A stretch of 46,956 bases of DNA from Bryobacterales bacterium (GCA_003163855.1 PLRJ01000085.1:1-46956), one strand, 5' to 3'; positions 17,496-26,658 are shown, counted from the stretch's first letter. The notes: generated by a model from the sequence alone, not told the origin. Program-made: numbers and translations.

Positions 17496-18211
17496 ACAAT
17501 TGCTTCCTTTTCAAACTTGATATCGGGGTAGGCGTGTACTTTTTCGCAAATAAGGCGAAGGGTGCCTTCAAGATCGCCTTTTGCCGAACTGAAGGCGTAG
17601 GCATCGATGGCAAGCGGCGCGCCCACAACCACCAGGGGCGCGCCGTATTCAGGCGTGCTGGTTGCCTGTTCCAGCGTAAGGCCGCCGACGGCTTGAACGG
17701 GGATGGAGACGGCGTCGACAATCGCGCGCAAATCGTCCAGCGGTGTCGGGGCCGCCAAGCCGCGCTGGCGGCGCAGGTTGCGCATGTCGTAACCAATGTG
17801 GTGAACGATGTAATCGCAGCCCAGCGACTCCAGAAGCTGCGCACCCGCCACAGGACCGCCGGGCATGGCCATGTTGTCGCCCATGATTTTTACGCCGAAA
17901 TCGTGGCCGGCTTTTACCACCAGTTCGACCGTTTCGGTATGCGCCTGACCCATCACCACCACCATACTGGCGCCAGCTTTGGCCATCATCTCAGCTTCAA
18001 GCCAGCCGCCATCCATAATTTTAAGATCGGCCACAATGGGCACGGCTGGGAACCGCGCGTGAAGCTCCCGCACGCCGCGCAAGCCCTCCGCAATGATCAG
18101 CGGTGTGCCTGCTTCCAGCCAGTCAACACCGGCCCGAATAGCCATGTCGGCCGTGCGGAGCGCTTCGTCAAGGTCAATGAGGTCGAGCGAGATTTGAACG
18201 GTTGGTTTCAT
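17492..18211 (-). CDS. 3-hexulose-6-phosphate synthase / 3-keto-L-gulonate-6-phosphate decarboxylase family (OMPDC superfamily)
   Basis: A 239-residue beta/alpha barrel of the orotidine-monophosphate-decarboxylase superfamily. The signature D-x-K-x-x-D is in IVADLKIMDGGW. DYIVHHIGYDMRN and TPLDDLRAIVDAVSIPVQAVGGL follow the HPS/KGPDC pattern, including the phosphate-binding end VVVGAPLAI. HPS condenses formaldehyde with ribulose-5-phosphate, and KGPDC (UlaD) decarboxylates 3-keto-L-gulonate-6-phosphate. No PHI isomerase (the partner of HPS) is beside it, but a dehydrogenase and a TIM-barrel epimerase are, which favours a sugar-acid decarboxylase. It is the first gene of the minus-strand operon and is divergent from the debranching-like glycosidase with about 40 bases between starts. 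Confidence 0.87.
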   Translation of the reverse strand: MKPTVQISLDLIDLDEALRTADMAIRAGVDWLEAGTPLIIAEGLRGVRELHARFPAVPIVADLKIMDGGWLEAEMMAKAGASMVVVMGQAHTETVELVVKAGHDFGVKIMGDNMAMPGGPVAGAQLLESLGCDYIVHHIGYDMRNLRRQRGLAAPTPLDDLRAIVDAVSIPVQAVGGLTLEQATSTPEYGAPLVVVGAPLAIDAYAFSSAKGDLEGTLRLICEKVHAYPDIKFEKEAIV

Positions 18212-18252
18212 TCTGCCGTAAATGAAAGCATACGATGGGAGGGACCAAGTCT

Positions 18253-20727
18253 ATGATGCCAAGGGTTCTTGCGGGATTTTTGCTGGGGTTGAGTTTGTGT
18301 GATGCGGCCATTCTGACGCCGCTTTCATCGATGGCGCACGCGAAGAGCACGCTCGAGATTGTAGCGCCTTGTATTCCTACCAGGCCCTTCACTGTGGCCG
18401 GCGAACGTGGCGCCATCCTCGGCCGGCAAAACGGCAAATTTGAAGCATGGCTATGGCCGGTGAAGGTTTTAAGCAATTTTCAGATTCGCGCGGAACTCAA
18501 AGATTACGCGGTACCAATTGACGTAAACGCCCTCGCAGCGTGGGTTGACGTGACACCCGGCGAGACCGTCATCACTTACTCACACGCCGCCTTCACTATC
18601 CGGCAGCATATGTTTGCAGCGCGCGGGACTGCCAATCCGGCGACCGGCGTGATGGCCTTTTTCGAGATTGAATCCATACGGCCCATGGAAATCACGTTCT
18701 CGTTTACCCCCGAGATGTTGAAGATGTGGCCCGCGCCGAACTTCGGCCGGCCCAGTAGCGAGTGGGTTGGCAAGGACGGTGACGGTGCCTACATTTTGCA
18801 CACGGATAACCCGCAATTTTCCGCCATTGTTGCCATGCCGCAAACCCGGCCGGGCGTGATGGTGCCTTACCAGGAACATCCCCAAACTTTTCCCACGGAG
18901 TTGAAGCTTTCTTACGATCCGAAGCGTGATGGCAGCCGCTTGTTTCCGTTGGTGATGGCGATGGCGGATAACAATAATGCCGTGGAGCGGGCGGAAAAGC
19001 TGATTTCGGAGGTGCCGCAGCTATACACCGCCACGCTCGAATACTACGCCCACTTTTTTGACAATCGGCTGACGGTGGAGACTCCGGACAAGCGCATCAA
19101 CGAAGGGCTGGCGTGGGCGGAGGTGGCCATCGACCAGGCGCAAGTTTTGCATGGGGACGAAACCGGATTGATTGCGGGGTATTACGAATCGGCTGATTCA
19201 GCCCGACCTGGTTACGCCTGGTTTTTCGGCCGCGACACGCTGTTTACCACCTATGCCATCAACAGCTATGGCGATTATGCGCTGACACGAAAGGCGCTCG
19301 ATTTCCTGTTTCACCGGCAGCGCAGTGACGGCAAAGTGATGCATGAATTTTCGCAAGCGGCGGAGAGCATCGATTGGCAGAAGACGCCGTATTTCTATGC
19401 GTCGGCCGATTCTACGCCGCTGCTGATCATGGCGATGTGGGATTACGTTCGCACCAGCGGCGATGCCGCGTATCTGAAACAGAACTGGCCCGGTATCAAG
19501 AACGCCTGGAGTTTCATGGGCCAGCACGAAGGCAAGGACGGTATCTATGCGAACAGCGAAGGAACGGGCTGGGTGGAATCGTGGCCGCCGGGCATGCCGG
19601 CCGAAGAGATTTACATGGCGGCGCTGGACCGGCAGGCGGCAGATGCGATGTCGCGGCTGGCTGCAGCGATGAACGATCCGGAACTGTCGAGTGATGCTTA
19701 TAAGAAATCAGGCGAAATTGCCGGCAAGCTGGAGACCGAGTTTTATCTTCCCAAGGACGATTTCTACGCCTTTGCGCGCAATGCCGACGGGAGTTTAGAC
19801 AACACAGCGAGTATTTATCCAGCGCTGGCGTGGTGGGACAGCAGCATGGGCTTGAAGAAGCCTGAAGCCATGCTGGCGCGTTGGGCGTCGAGCGAGTTTT
19901 CTACTGACTGGGGAACACGGGATATCAGTCCGTTGACGAGTTTTTACGATCCCATTAGCTATCACCAGGGGTCCATCTGGCCGCTTTTTACCGGTTGGGT
20001 ATCGCTGGCCGAATACCGCGCCAAAAGGCCGCTTTCAGCTTATGCGCATTTGATGCAGAACCTGGACATGACCTGGACGCAGGATCTAGGTTCAGTGACT
20101 GAGTTGTTGAGCGGGCAATTTTTCCAGCCATTGGGGCGCAGCAGTTCGCACCAGTTGTGGTCGTCGGCCATGGTGATCACACCGCTGTTGCGAGGCTTGT
20201 TTGGCTTGAACTGGGATGCGGCCAAGCATAATCTGGAGGTTCTTCCAAACTTGCCGGCTGACTGGGAACATGCGCGGGTGAAGCACTTGGCCGTGGGTGC
20301 TAGCGCTAGCGTAGTCGATCTTGATTTCAGCCGCGAAGGCAAAGACCTGGTAATTCGCGCCGATACCAAGACGCCCGACGCGTTGTGTCTGGAGGCGGCG
20401 AGCGAGATGGATGGCGAGTGTCTGGCCAAAGCAGGCATGACCCGCGTAGTGAAGATACCGTTGAAGCCGGTGGAGGTGGCGCTGCCTGCCGTTCTGCCTG
20501 AGCCAGGCGCGGTAACCACCCAGGTGAAGGTTCTGAGCGAGGATTATCGCGACAGGACTGCCGTAATTTCGTTCGCCGCACCAGGCGGCACAAGCGTTGA
20601 TGTAATGGTGCGGATGAACCGGCCGAAGGTCTCATTGAAGGGCGCGGACTTGAATGGGAATAAGATGCATGTGGAGTTTCCGGAAGGCGCAGGTTACCAG
20701 ACAAAAAGTGTCACATTCAGTTGGTAA
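18253..20727 (+). CDS. Exported glycogen-debranching-enzyme-like six-hairpin glycosidase
   Basis: About 824 residues from the ATG at 18253, chosen because GGGAGGG lies nine bases before it; an in-frame ATG at 18235 overlaps that site. A hydrophobic N-terminus (LAGFLLGLSLCDAA) suggests export. An N-terminal beta-sandwich of about 290 residues is followed by an alpha/alpha six-hairpin barrel with YAWFFGRDTLFTTYAIN, LFHRQRSDGKVMHEFSQ, WVESWPPGMPAEEIYMAALD and SYHQGSIWPLFTGW, the pattern of the C-terminal amylo-1,6-glucosidase domain of debranching enzymes. A final beta domain closes the protein. Relatives are annotated amylo-alpha-1,6-glucosidase. The trehalase gene overlaps its 3' end, so the pair probably degrades alpha-glucans or trehalose outside the cytoplasm (inference). 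The substrate is not proven. Confidence 0.82.
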   Translation: MMPRVLAGFLLGLSLCDAAILTPLSSMAHAKSTLEIVAPCIPTRPFTVAGERGAILGRQNGKFEAWLWPVKVLSNFQIRAELKDYAVPIDVNALAAWVDVTPGETVITYSHAAFTIRQHMFAARGTANPATGVMAFFEIESIRPMEITFSFTPEMLKMWPAPNFGRPSSEWVGKDGDGAYILHTDNPQFSAIVAMPQTRPGVMVPYQEHPQTFPTELKLSYDPKRDGSRLFPLVMAMADNNNAVERAEKLISEVPQLYTATLEYYAHFFDNRLTVETPDKRINEGLAWAEVAIDQAQVLHGDETGLIAGYYESADSARPGYAWFFGRDTLFTTYAINSYGDYALTRKALDFLFHRQRSDGKVMHEFSQAAESIDWQKTPYFYASADSTPLLIMAMWDYVRTSGDAAYLKQNWPGIKNAWSFMGQHEGKDGIYANSEGTGWVESWPPGMPAEEIYMAALDRQAADAMSRLAAAMNDPELSSDAYKKSGEIAGKLETEFYLPKDDFYAFARNADGSLDNTASIYPALAWWDSSMGLKKPEAMLARWASSEFSTDWGTRDISPLTSFYDPISYHQGSIWPLFTGWVSLAEYRAKRPLSAYAHLMQNLDMTWTQDLGSVTELLSGQFFQPLGRSSSHQLWSSAMVITPLLRGLFGLNWDAAKHNLEVLPNLPADWEHARVKHLAVGASASVVDLDFSREGKDLVIRADTKTPDALCLEAASEMDGECLAKAGMTRVVKIPLKPVEVALPAVLPEPGAVTTQVKVLSEDYRDRTAVISFAAPGGTSVDVMVRMNRPKVSLKGADLNGNKMHVEFPEGAGYQTKSVTFSW

Positions 20728-22294
20728 TAGAAGTTTCTTTTTGATCGTTGCGGCAGTTGCCCTGGTTGGCGCGACGGGCGCGGAACCAGCGCGGCAGACG
20801 GACATCCTCGCCTACATCAAGACCACTTGGGGCACGCTGACTCGGTCGAATTCGAACCTCGCAAAGGAGGTCCCCGATCCCAAATTCCCGGCTGGCCCTG
20901 ATGGCAAGTGGCCGGTTTATATTCCTTCGACAGTGGATGTCCCGGTAGTGGAAGAGAGTCTGCGGCGCGAGATGCCGGCGGCCGATTACACGACTATAAA
21001 GATCGAAAAGCTGCCGGAAGACCTGGATGGATTAAAGCAGCAAGGCTTGCTTTACCTCCCTTATCCGTATGTCGTTCCCGGCGGCCGCTTCAATGAAATG
21101 TATGGCTGGGACAGTTATTTCATCCAAGTGGGACTGCTGCGCGATGGCGAACTGGTGTTGGCCAAGAACATGGCGGACAACTTTTTGTATGAAGTTAGAA
21201 ATTACGGCAAGGTGCTGAATGCGAACCGCACTTACTATTTGGGCCGATCGCAGCCGCCGTTTCTGACACAGATGGTTTGGGGCGTCTATGAGAAAACGCA
21301 CGAGCGGCAGTGGCTGGCGGACGCGCTGCCGTTGATTGAGAAGTACTACAAGCTGTGGTCTACTGAACCGCACATGACGCCGGAAACAGGGTTGGCGCGT
21401 TATTGGGACTTCGGCGAAGGCCCCGCGCCGGAGGTGGTTTCGGCGGAACGCGATGCCCAGGGCTTTACGCACTACGATCTGGTGAAGCAATACTTCAAGA
21501 CGCACACCATTACCGATTACGACTTGAACCAATACTACGACCGCCAGACCAACACATTGACTGCTCTGTTTTACAAGGGCGATAGGTCGATGCGCGAATC
21601 GGGTTTCGATCCATCGAATCGATTCGGGCCTTTTAATATCGACATCATCCATTACGATCCGGTGTGTTTGAACTCGCTGCTGTACCTGATGGAGATGCAG
21701 ACGGCACAGATTTTGGACGAACTGGGGCAGAGCGGATCGGGCGAATGGCGAAAACGCGCGGAAGCAAGAGCAGAGCGCGTGCGGCGTCTGATGTGGGATG
21801 AAAAAGACGGTCTGTATTACGACTACGACTTCGTGACGAAGCGCGTGCGGCACTATCCGTTTCTGACGACGTTTTATCCAATGTGGGCTGGCTTTGCGAC
21901 CAAGGAACAGGCCGCGCGCGTGGTGAAGAATCTGCCGCTGTTCGAGCGTAAAGGCGGGTTACGAACCAGTACTTATGTGAGTGGCAACCAGTGGGATTCC
22001 CCCTTTGGCTGGGCGCCACTGCAGATGTTTGCGGTGGATGGACTGCGACGGTATGGGTATAACGCGGAAGCGGAGCGCATCTCCATGGAGTTTTTGTCGC
22101 TGGTGCGGCATGAGTTTTTGCGCCAGGGCTTCATCGTAGAAAAGTACGACGTCGCTACCACCGACTCCGATGTTGCGGCTCAGATTCATTTCGGTTACAG
22201 CGCGAACCAGGTCGGGTTTGGCTGGACCAACGCGGTGTTCACGCATTTGTACGATGAACTTTCGCCCCACGACCGTGCGCAACTGTTGAAGTAA
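20708..22294 (+). CDS. treA: Exported trehalase (GH37)
   Basis: About 528 residues. The enzyme hydrolyses alpha,alpha-trehalose to two glucose. Both GH37 signatures are present: PGGRFNEMYGWDSYF (first) and QWDSPFGWAPLQMF (second). AESRFDYSSRW-type regions are replaced by LARYWDFGEGP, as in other bacterial trehalases. I place the start at GTG 20708 (MSHSVGNRSFFLIVAAVALV), giving a signal peptide and a 20-base overlap with the preceding gene; a TTG at 20741 is a shorter alternative. Export suggests the periplasm. It follows the debranching-like enzyme in the same operon, and zwf lies 43 bases downstream, so glucose released could feed the oxidative pentose-phosphate route (inference). Confidence 0.91.
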   Translation: MSHSVGNRSFFLIVAAVALVGATGAEPARQTDILAYIKTTWGTLTRSNSNLAKEVPDPKFPAGPDGKWPVYIPSTVDVPVVEESLRREMPAADYTTIKIEKLPEDLDGLKQQGLLYLPYPYVVPGGRFNEMYGWDSYFIQVGLLRDGELVLAKNMADNFLYEVRNYGKVLNANRTYYLGRSQPPFLTQMVWGVYEKTHERQWLADALPLIEKYYKLWSTEPHMTPETGLARYWDFGEGPAPEVVSAERDAQGFTHYDLVKQYFKTHTITDYDLNQYYDRQTNTLTALFYKGDRSMRESGFDPSNRFGPFNIDIIHYDPVCLNSLLYLMEMQTAQILDELGQSGSGEWRKRAEARAERVRRLMWDEKDGLYYDYDFVTKRVRHYPFLTTFYPMWAGFATKEQAARVVKNLPLFERKGGLRTSTYVSGNQWDSPFGWAPLQMFAVDGLRRYGYNAEAERISMEFLSLVRHEFLRQGFIVEKYDVATTDSDVAAQIHFGYSANQVGFGWTNAVFTHLYDELSPHDRAQLLK

Positions 22295-22337
22295 GTGCTG
22301 CTGCTTCTCTTTCCTCAACGTAGGCGAGAATAAAGCG

Positions 22338-23870
22338 ATGCCACACGATAAAGCGAGCGGAGCAAAACCGGCCGGAGCATGCTGCATGGTGATTTTCGGA
22401 GCGGCCGGTGACCTGACGAAGAGGCTGGTAGTTCCGGCGCTGTACAATCTGGCGAAAGCAAAACTGCTGCCGAAGGAATTTGCCCTGGTCGGTTTTGACT
22501 TGGCGCCGCTTGAAGTCAACGTCTGGAAGCAAAATCTGACCGACATGCTTAGCGTCTTCGTCAAGCACGGTACTGACACGGGTACGGTTGACGCGGATGC
22601 CTGGAAGACCGTAACTGATGGCATGACATATGTGCAAGGGGACTTGACCGATGCCGCCAGCTTTCAGAAGTTGAAGGGCAAACTGCAGGAGGTAGATAAC
22701 GCCGAGCACACGGGCGGCAATTACATCTTTTACCTGGCGATAGCGGATCGTTTCTTCGGCACGGTTGTAGAACAACTGGGGCACGCGGAGTTGATGAAGC
22801 AGGAGAACGGCCAGTGGCGGCGGGTGGTGGTTGAAAAGCCGTTCGGGCACGATCTGGCTTCGGCAAAGGCGCTAAACAAGCAGATCTTAGATGTAATTGA
22901 TGAGAGCCAGACCTACCGGATTGATCACTTCCTGGGCAAGGAAACGGTGCAGAACATCATGATGTTCCGATTTGCGAACGGAATGTTTGAGCCTATCTGG
23001 AATAGAGACCGCATTGATCATGTCCAGATTACGGTAGCCGAAACAGTGGGCGTGGAGAAGCGCGGGCGGTTCTATGAGAAGACGGGAGCGCTGCGGGATA
23101 TGGTTCCTAACCACGTGTTTCAGCTTGTTGCCATGACAGCGATGGAGGCTCCGAATTCGTTTAGCGCGAATGCGGTCCGGTCAGAGAAGGCGAAGGTGAT
23201 TGAGGCTATCCGAATCGTGAAGCCTGGCGATGTTCCTTGCCACGCGGTGCGCGGGCAATATGCGCAGGGAAACATGGATGGCAAGACGGTGCCGGAGTAT
23301 CGCGATGAACCAGACGTCGCTGGTGATTCTGAAGTAGAGACCTACGCGGCGTTGAAACTTTCCATTGATAACTGGCGTTGGTCGGGCGTTCCGTTCTATA
23401 TCAGGACAGGCAAGCGGCTGCGCAAGCGCAAAACGGCCATTTCCATTCGCTTCAAGGAGACGCCTGGTGTTTTGTTGCGCGACATGATGGTTCGCAAGCC
23501 GGCGCCGAACTGGTTGCTTTTGCGGATTCAGCCGGAGGAAGGAATCGCGCTGGAGTTCGGCGCCAAGGTACCGGGGCCGACGATGCAACTGGGCGATGTG
23601 CGCATGGATTTCAAGTATGAGGATTACTTTGGAACTGCACCGGCAACGGGTTACGAAACGTTGATTTATGACGTGATGATCGGCGACGCGACGTTATTCC
23701 AACGTGCGGATAATATCGAGTCCGGATGGGCTGTCGTGCAGCCGGTGCTGGATTACTGGAGCAGCAACAAGGCGCATGATTTTCCGAATTATCGATCGGG
23801 AAGCGACGGGCCAACCACTGCGGAGGAGTTGCTTGAGCGAGATGGCCGGCTTTGGCGGCCTATTGATTAG
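22338..23870 (+). CDS. zwf: Glucose-6-phosphate 1-dehydrogenase
   Basis: A 510-residue enzyme oxidising glucose-6-phosphate to 6-phosphogluconolactone and producing NAD(P)H, first step of the oxidative pentose-phosphate and Entner-Doudoroff routes. The N-terminal nucleotide motif VIFGAAGDLTKRL (residues 18-30) and the active-site signature RIDHFLGKETVQN (194-206, with the substrate lysine K201) are intact. Length is normal for the family. No gnd or pgl gene is adjacent. The start ATG at 22338 has only a weak ribosome site. Its last 11 bases overlap the end of the convergent SpoU methyltransferase gene. Confidence 0.96.
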   Translation: MPHDKASGAKPAGACCMVIFGAAGDLTKRLVVPALYNLAKAKLLPKEFALVGFDLAPLEVNVWKQNLTDMLSVFVKHGTDTGTVDADAWKTVTDGMTYVQGDLTDAASFQKLKGKLQEVDNAEHTGGNYIFYLAIADRFFGTVVEQLGHAELMKQENGQWRRVVVEKPFGHDLASAKALNKQILDVIDESQTYRIDHFLGKETVQNIMMFRFANGMFEPIWNRDRIDHVQITVAETVGVEKRGRFYEKTGALRDMVPNHVFQLVAMTAMEAPNSFSANAVRSEKAKVIEAIRIVKPGDVPCHAVRGQYAQGNMDGKTVPEYRDEPDVAGDSEVETYAALKLSIDNWRWSGVPFYIRTGKRLRKRKTAISIRFKETPGVLLRDMMVRKPAPNWLLLRIQPEEGIALEFGAKVPGPTMQLGDVRMDFKYEDYFGTAPATGYETLIYDVMIGDATLFQRADNIESGWAVVQPVLDYWSSNKAHDFPNYRSGSDGPTTAEELLERDGRLWRPID

Positions 23871-24393
23871 CCGCGTGCAGTTTTCGGTATTTGCGCAGCA
23901 GTTCGTACATGACGATCGCCGCAGCACTCGCCACGTTCAGCGAGTGTTTAAGGCCAAGCATGGGGATGCGGACGTGGGTGTCGCAAGCGTCGAGCAGCGG
24001 TTGAGCCACGCCATCCACTTCGTGACCGAACAGCACGCAGACGGGAAAGCGAGGTTGCCAATCGAAGATATCGACAGCACGGACGGTGGTTTCGATAGCG
24101 GCGATTTCGTAGTTGTTCTGACGCAGCGTGGCAATGGCTTCCGCGGCATTGGCGACTGGTTCCCATGGCACGCGCAGTTCGGCTCCCAGGGCTGTTTTAG
24201 AAATGGCATTTTGCGGCGGCCTAGCCGTTATTCCGCTAAGCAACAAGCGTTCAATGCCTGCTCCATCCGCGGTTCTAAAGAAGGAGCCGACGTTGTACAT
24301 GCTGCGGATGTTATCCAACAGCAGGCAAACGGGAAGATGCAGATTCCCGTAGGTGGCCGCGCCCTCCGTGGCTTGGTAAGGAAGCCGCTCCAC
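23860..24393 (-). CDS. SpoU/TrmH-family RNA 2'-O-methyltransferase
   Basis: A 177-residue SPOUT-fold methyltransferase that uses SAM to methylate ribose 2'-OH in tRNA or rRNA. The three SpoU motifs are clear: motif 1 NIRSMYNVGSFFRTADG, motif 2 VCVLFGHEVDGVAQPLLDA and motif 3 IPMLGLKHSLNVASAAAIV, the last two forming the trefoil knot that binds SAM. It lacks an N-terminal RNA-binding extension, so it is a minimal form like TrmL/TrmH; the target nucleotide is not readable. It starts three bases after the UbiD stop, so it is co-transcribed with that gene, and its end overlaps zwf convergently. Confidence 0.92.
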   Translation of the reverse strand: MERLPYQATEGAATYGNLHLPVCLLLDNIRSMYNVGSFFRTADGAGIERLLLSGITARPPQNAISKTALGAELRVPWEPVANAAEAIATLRQNNYEIAAIETTVRAVDIFDWQPRFPVCVLFGHEVDGVAQPLLDACDTHVRIPMLGLKHSLNVASAAAIVMYELLRKYRKLHAANQ

Positions 24394-24396
24394 TAC

Positions 24397-25845
24397 TTAC
24401 AGTCCAGCGCGTTTCCACAGGGCATCAACGCGGGCAACCACTTCCGGCGACATGGTGATGGGGTTGGGCCAGCGGCGCGTGAAGCCCTCAGACGGTAATT
24501 TTGTAGTCGCGTCCACGCCCATTTTGGATCCATAGTTGGGCAAACGGCTGGCGTGATCCAGCGAATCGATGGGGCCCAGGCAGAATTCGATGTCGCGCTG
24601 CGGATCGATATTGTTGAGAGCTTTCCAGGCCACTTCGTGCACGTCCTGCACATCGACATCTTCATCCACAACAACGATGCACTTGCTGAACATGGCTTGA
24701 CCAAGTCCCCAGATGGCGTGCATCACTTTGCGCGCATGGCCAGGATAAGTCTTGCGGATGGAAACGAGGATCAGGTTATGGAACACGCCTTCAGCCGGCA
24801 TGCAGATGTCGCGCACTTCGGGAAGCTGCGTTTTCATCAGCGGCAGAAAGATACGCTCCACGGCTTTACCCATGTAAAAGTCCTCCATCGGCGGCGGCCC
24901 GACGATAGTGGCGGCGTAGATTGGATTCTTGCGGTGTGTAACGCACTCGATGTGGAACACCGGGTAATCGTCATCCAGCGAATAGAAGCCGGTGTGATCG
25001 CCAAAGGGACCTTCACGGCGCAGTTCGCCGAGGTTCAAATAGCCTTCCAGTACGATTTCGGCGTTGGCTGGTACGTCGATATCGGAGGTTTCGCACTTCA
25101 CCATCTCCACCGGTTTACCGCGCAGGAAGCCGGAGAAAAGCATCTCGTCGATGCTGGGCGGCAGCGGCAGGATAGCCGAGAAGAGCGTGGCGGGATCGCT
25201 GCCGATAGTGACCGCAATGGGCATGCGTTGCTGTTTACCTTCGGCGGCAAGGCGGCGATAGTGGTCGGCGCCCTGCTTATGTTTTTGCCAGTGCATGCCG
25301 GTGGTTTGTCCGTCGTAGACTTGCATGCGATACATACCGCAGTTGCGCTTGCCGGTTTTGGGATCTTTGGAGAAGACCATGGGCAGCGTAATAAAGCGGC
25401 CGCCATCGCCGGGCCAGCAGTGCAGAATGGGAAACTCGTCGAGCGAGAAGTCAGTGCGGTGAATTACTTCTTTGCACGGGCCATCGGAAACAGTTTTCGG
25501 GAAAGCCGCGCTGATCTCGGCCAGCTTCGGAATCATTTTCAACTTGTCCAGCAGGCCCTCAGGCTTCTGCATTTCGAGAAAGCCTGCTATGCGGTCGGCG
25601 ATGGCGTCAATGGAATCGACACCCAGCGCAATCTGCATGCGCCTCGTGCTGGCGAAGGCGTTGATCAACAGCGGAACTTTGCAGCCGCGCGGGTTTTCGA
25701 AAAGCAGCGCCGGCCCGCCTGTTTTAACGGAGCGGTCGGCAAACTCTGTGACTTCAAGATGCGGGTCCACCTCAACGCTGACGCGCTTGAGTTCACCTTG
25801 TTTTTCCAGGGCGCGCATAAAGTCGCGCAGATCGTCTAGGGGCAT
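24397..25845 (-). CDS. UbiD-family prenylated-FMN decarboxylase
   Basis: A 482-residue cytoplasmic decarboxylase of the UbiD family, which uses prenylated FMN made by UbiX to decarboxylate aromatic or unsaturated acids. The N-terminus LRDFMRALEKQGELKRVSVEVD, the block PILHCWPGDGGRFITLPMVF, the Glu/Arg region EGYLNLGELRREGPFGDHTG and the C-terminal VVVDEDVDVQD are characteristic. Many bacteria of this group use such an enzyme in quinone synthesis (4-hydroxybenzoate or futalosine-derived menaquinone decarboxylation). No other quinone gene or ubiX is close, so the substrate is open. It is divergent from fabG, with only 33 bases between starts, and leads an operon with the SpoU methyltransferase. 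Confidence 0.92.
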   Translation of the reverse strand: MPLDDLRDFMRALEKQGELKRVSVEVDPHLEVTEFADRSVKTGGPALLFENPRGCKVPLLINAFASTRRMQIALGVDSIDAIADRIAGFLEMQKPEGLLDKLKMIPKLAEISAAFPKTVSDGPCKEVIHRTDFSLDEFPILHCWPGDGGRFITLPMVFSKDPKTGKRNCGMYRMQVYDGQTTGMHWQKHKQGADHYRRLAAEGKQQRMPIAVTIGSDPATLFSAILPLPPSIDEMLFSGFLRGKPVEMVKCETSDIDVPANAEIVLEGYLNLGELRREGPFGDHTGFYSLDDDYPVFHIECVTHRKNPIYAATIVGPPPMEDFYMGKAVERIFLPLMKTQLPEVRDICMPAEGVFHNLILVSIRKTYPGHARKVMHAIWGLGQAMFSKCIVVVDEDVDVQDVHEVAWKALNNIDPQRDIEFCLGPIDSLDHASRLPNYGSKMGVDATTKLPSEGFTRRWPNPITMSPEVVARVDALWKRAGL

Positions 25846-25878
25846 TAGTAGTTACACCCATTATCATGAGAGGGACTT

Positions 25879-26613
25879 ATGAGCGTGCGAACGGCATTGA
25901 TAACAGGAGCGAGCAGGGGCATTGGGAAAGCTTGCGCAGAGACATTGGCGAAGGCGGGATATCGCGTAGTGCTGGCGGCGCGGACGTTGGACAAGTTGGA
26001 AGAGTTAGCGTCGGAGCTGCGGGCGGAAGGCGGAGAAGCATTTGCTGTGTCGATGGACATGGCAAGCCATGAATCCATTGCGGCAGCATTTTCGAAGGCG
26101 GCGAAAGAGTTCGGTCGGATCGACATTTTGGTGAATAACGCAGGCATTACGAAGGATGGCTTGGCGGTGCGAATGAAGCCGCTGGATTGGGAATCTGTGC
26201 TTGCTACCAATCTGAGCGGGTCATTCTACGCAATTCAGCAGGTTCTGCAGGTAATGATGCGCGAGCGCTGGGGGCGGATTGTTAACATTTCGTCGGTAGT
26301 GGGTGAGAAAGGCAATCCGGGGCAGGCGAATTATGTGGCTTCGAAAGCAGGATTAATCGGCTTGACAAAGTCATTGGCGATGGAAGTAGGCAGCAGGAAC
26401 ATAACGGTGAATGCCGTGGCGCCGGGCTTTATCAAGACTGATATGACACACGATCTGAGTGAAGAACTGCAGAAGAAGATGGTGGAGGCAACGCCGCTGC
26501 GGCGCATGGGCACGGCGGAAGAGATAGCCTGGGCAGTGAAATTTCTGGTTAGCGAGGAAGCGGCTTTTATTACCGGTCATGTGTTGGATGTGAACGGCGG
26601 GATTTACATGTAG
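25879..26613 (+). CDS. fabG: 3-oxoacyl-ACP reductase (FabG-type SDR)
   Basis: A 244-residue short-chain dehydrogenase that reduces 3-oxoacyl-ACP with NADPH in fatty acid elongation. The cofactor motif TGASRGIGKA is at residues 9-18, NNAG follows, the catalytic serine is in IVNISSVVGEKGNPGQ, and the Tyr-Lys pair in NYVASKAGLIGL. The C-terminal AAFITGHVLDVNGGIYM is the FabG-type ending. An AGAGGG ribosome site precedes the ATG. It is 45 bases upstream of aguB. True FabG is likely from the sequence, though many close SDR paralogues exist and it is not next to other fab genes. Confidence 0.9.
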   Translation: MSVRTALITGASRGIGKACAETLAKAGYRVVLAARTLDKLEELASELRAEGGEAFAVSMDMASHESIAAAFSKAAKEFGRIDILVNNAGITKDGLAVRMKPLDWESVLATNLSGSFYAIQQVLQVMMRERWGRIVNISSVVGEKGNPGQANYVASKAGLIGLTKSLAMEVGSRNITVNAVAPGFIKTDMTHDLSEELQKKMVEATPLRRMGTAEEIAWAVKFLVSEEAAFITGHVLDVNGGIYM

Positions 26614-26658
26614 CATTCGCTGCCGATGCAACATCGAATGGAATGGACTGAATAAAAG

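Noticed and set aside
17492..18211. Ribulose-monophosphate (formaldehyde) fixation gene
   Set aside because: HPS would be expected beside PHI; here the neighbours are a dehydrogenase and an epimerase, so the sugar-acid decarboxylase reading is preferred.
16614..18256. Two long plus-strand open frames (305 and 240 codons)
   Set aside because: They mirror the dehydrogenase and decarboxylase genes on the other strand; composition is histidine/arginine/glycine-rich and shows no domain.
21032..21853. Minus-strand open frame of 273 codons
   Set aside because: Antisense shadow of the trehalase gene, which has both family signatures.
23704..24498. Plus-strand open frame of 264 codons across the zwf end and SpoU gene
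   Set aside because: It overlaps two real genes out of frame and antisense and has no protein-like pattern.
24553..25839. Long open frame (428 codons) on the plus strand
   Set aside because: It is exactly antisense to the well-supported UbiD gene, has no recognisable motif and comes from the codon bias of the real gene.
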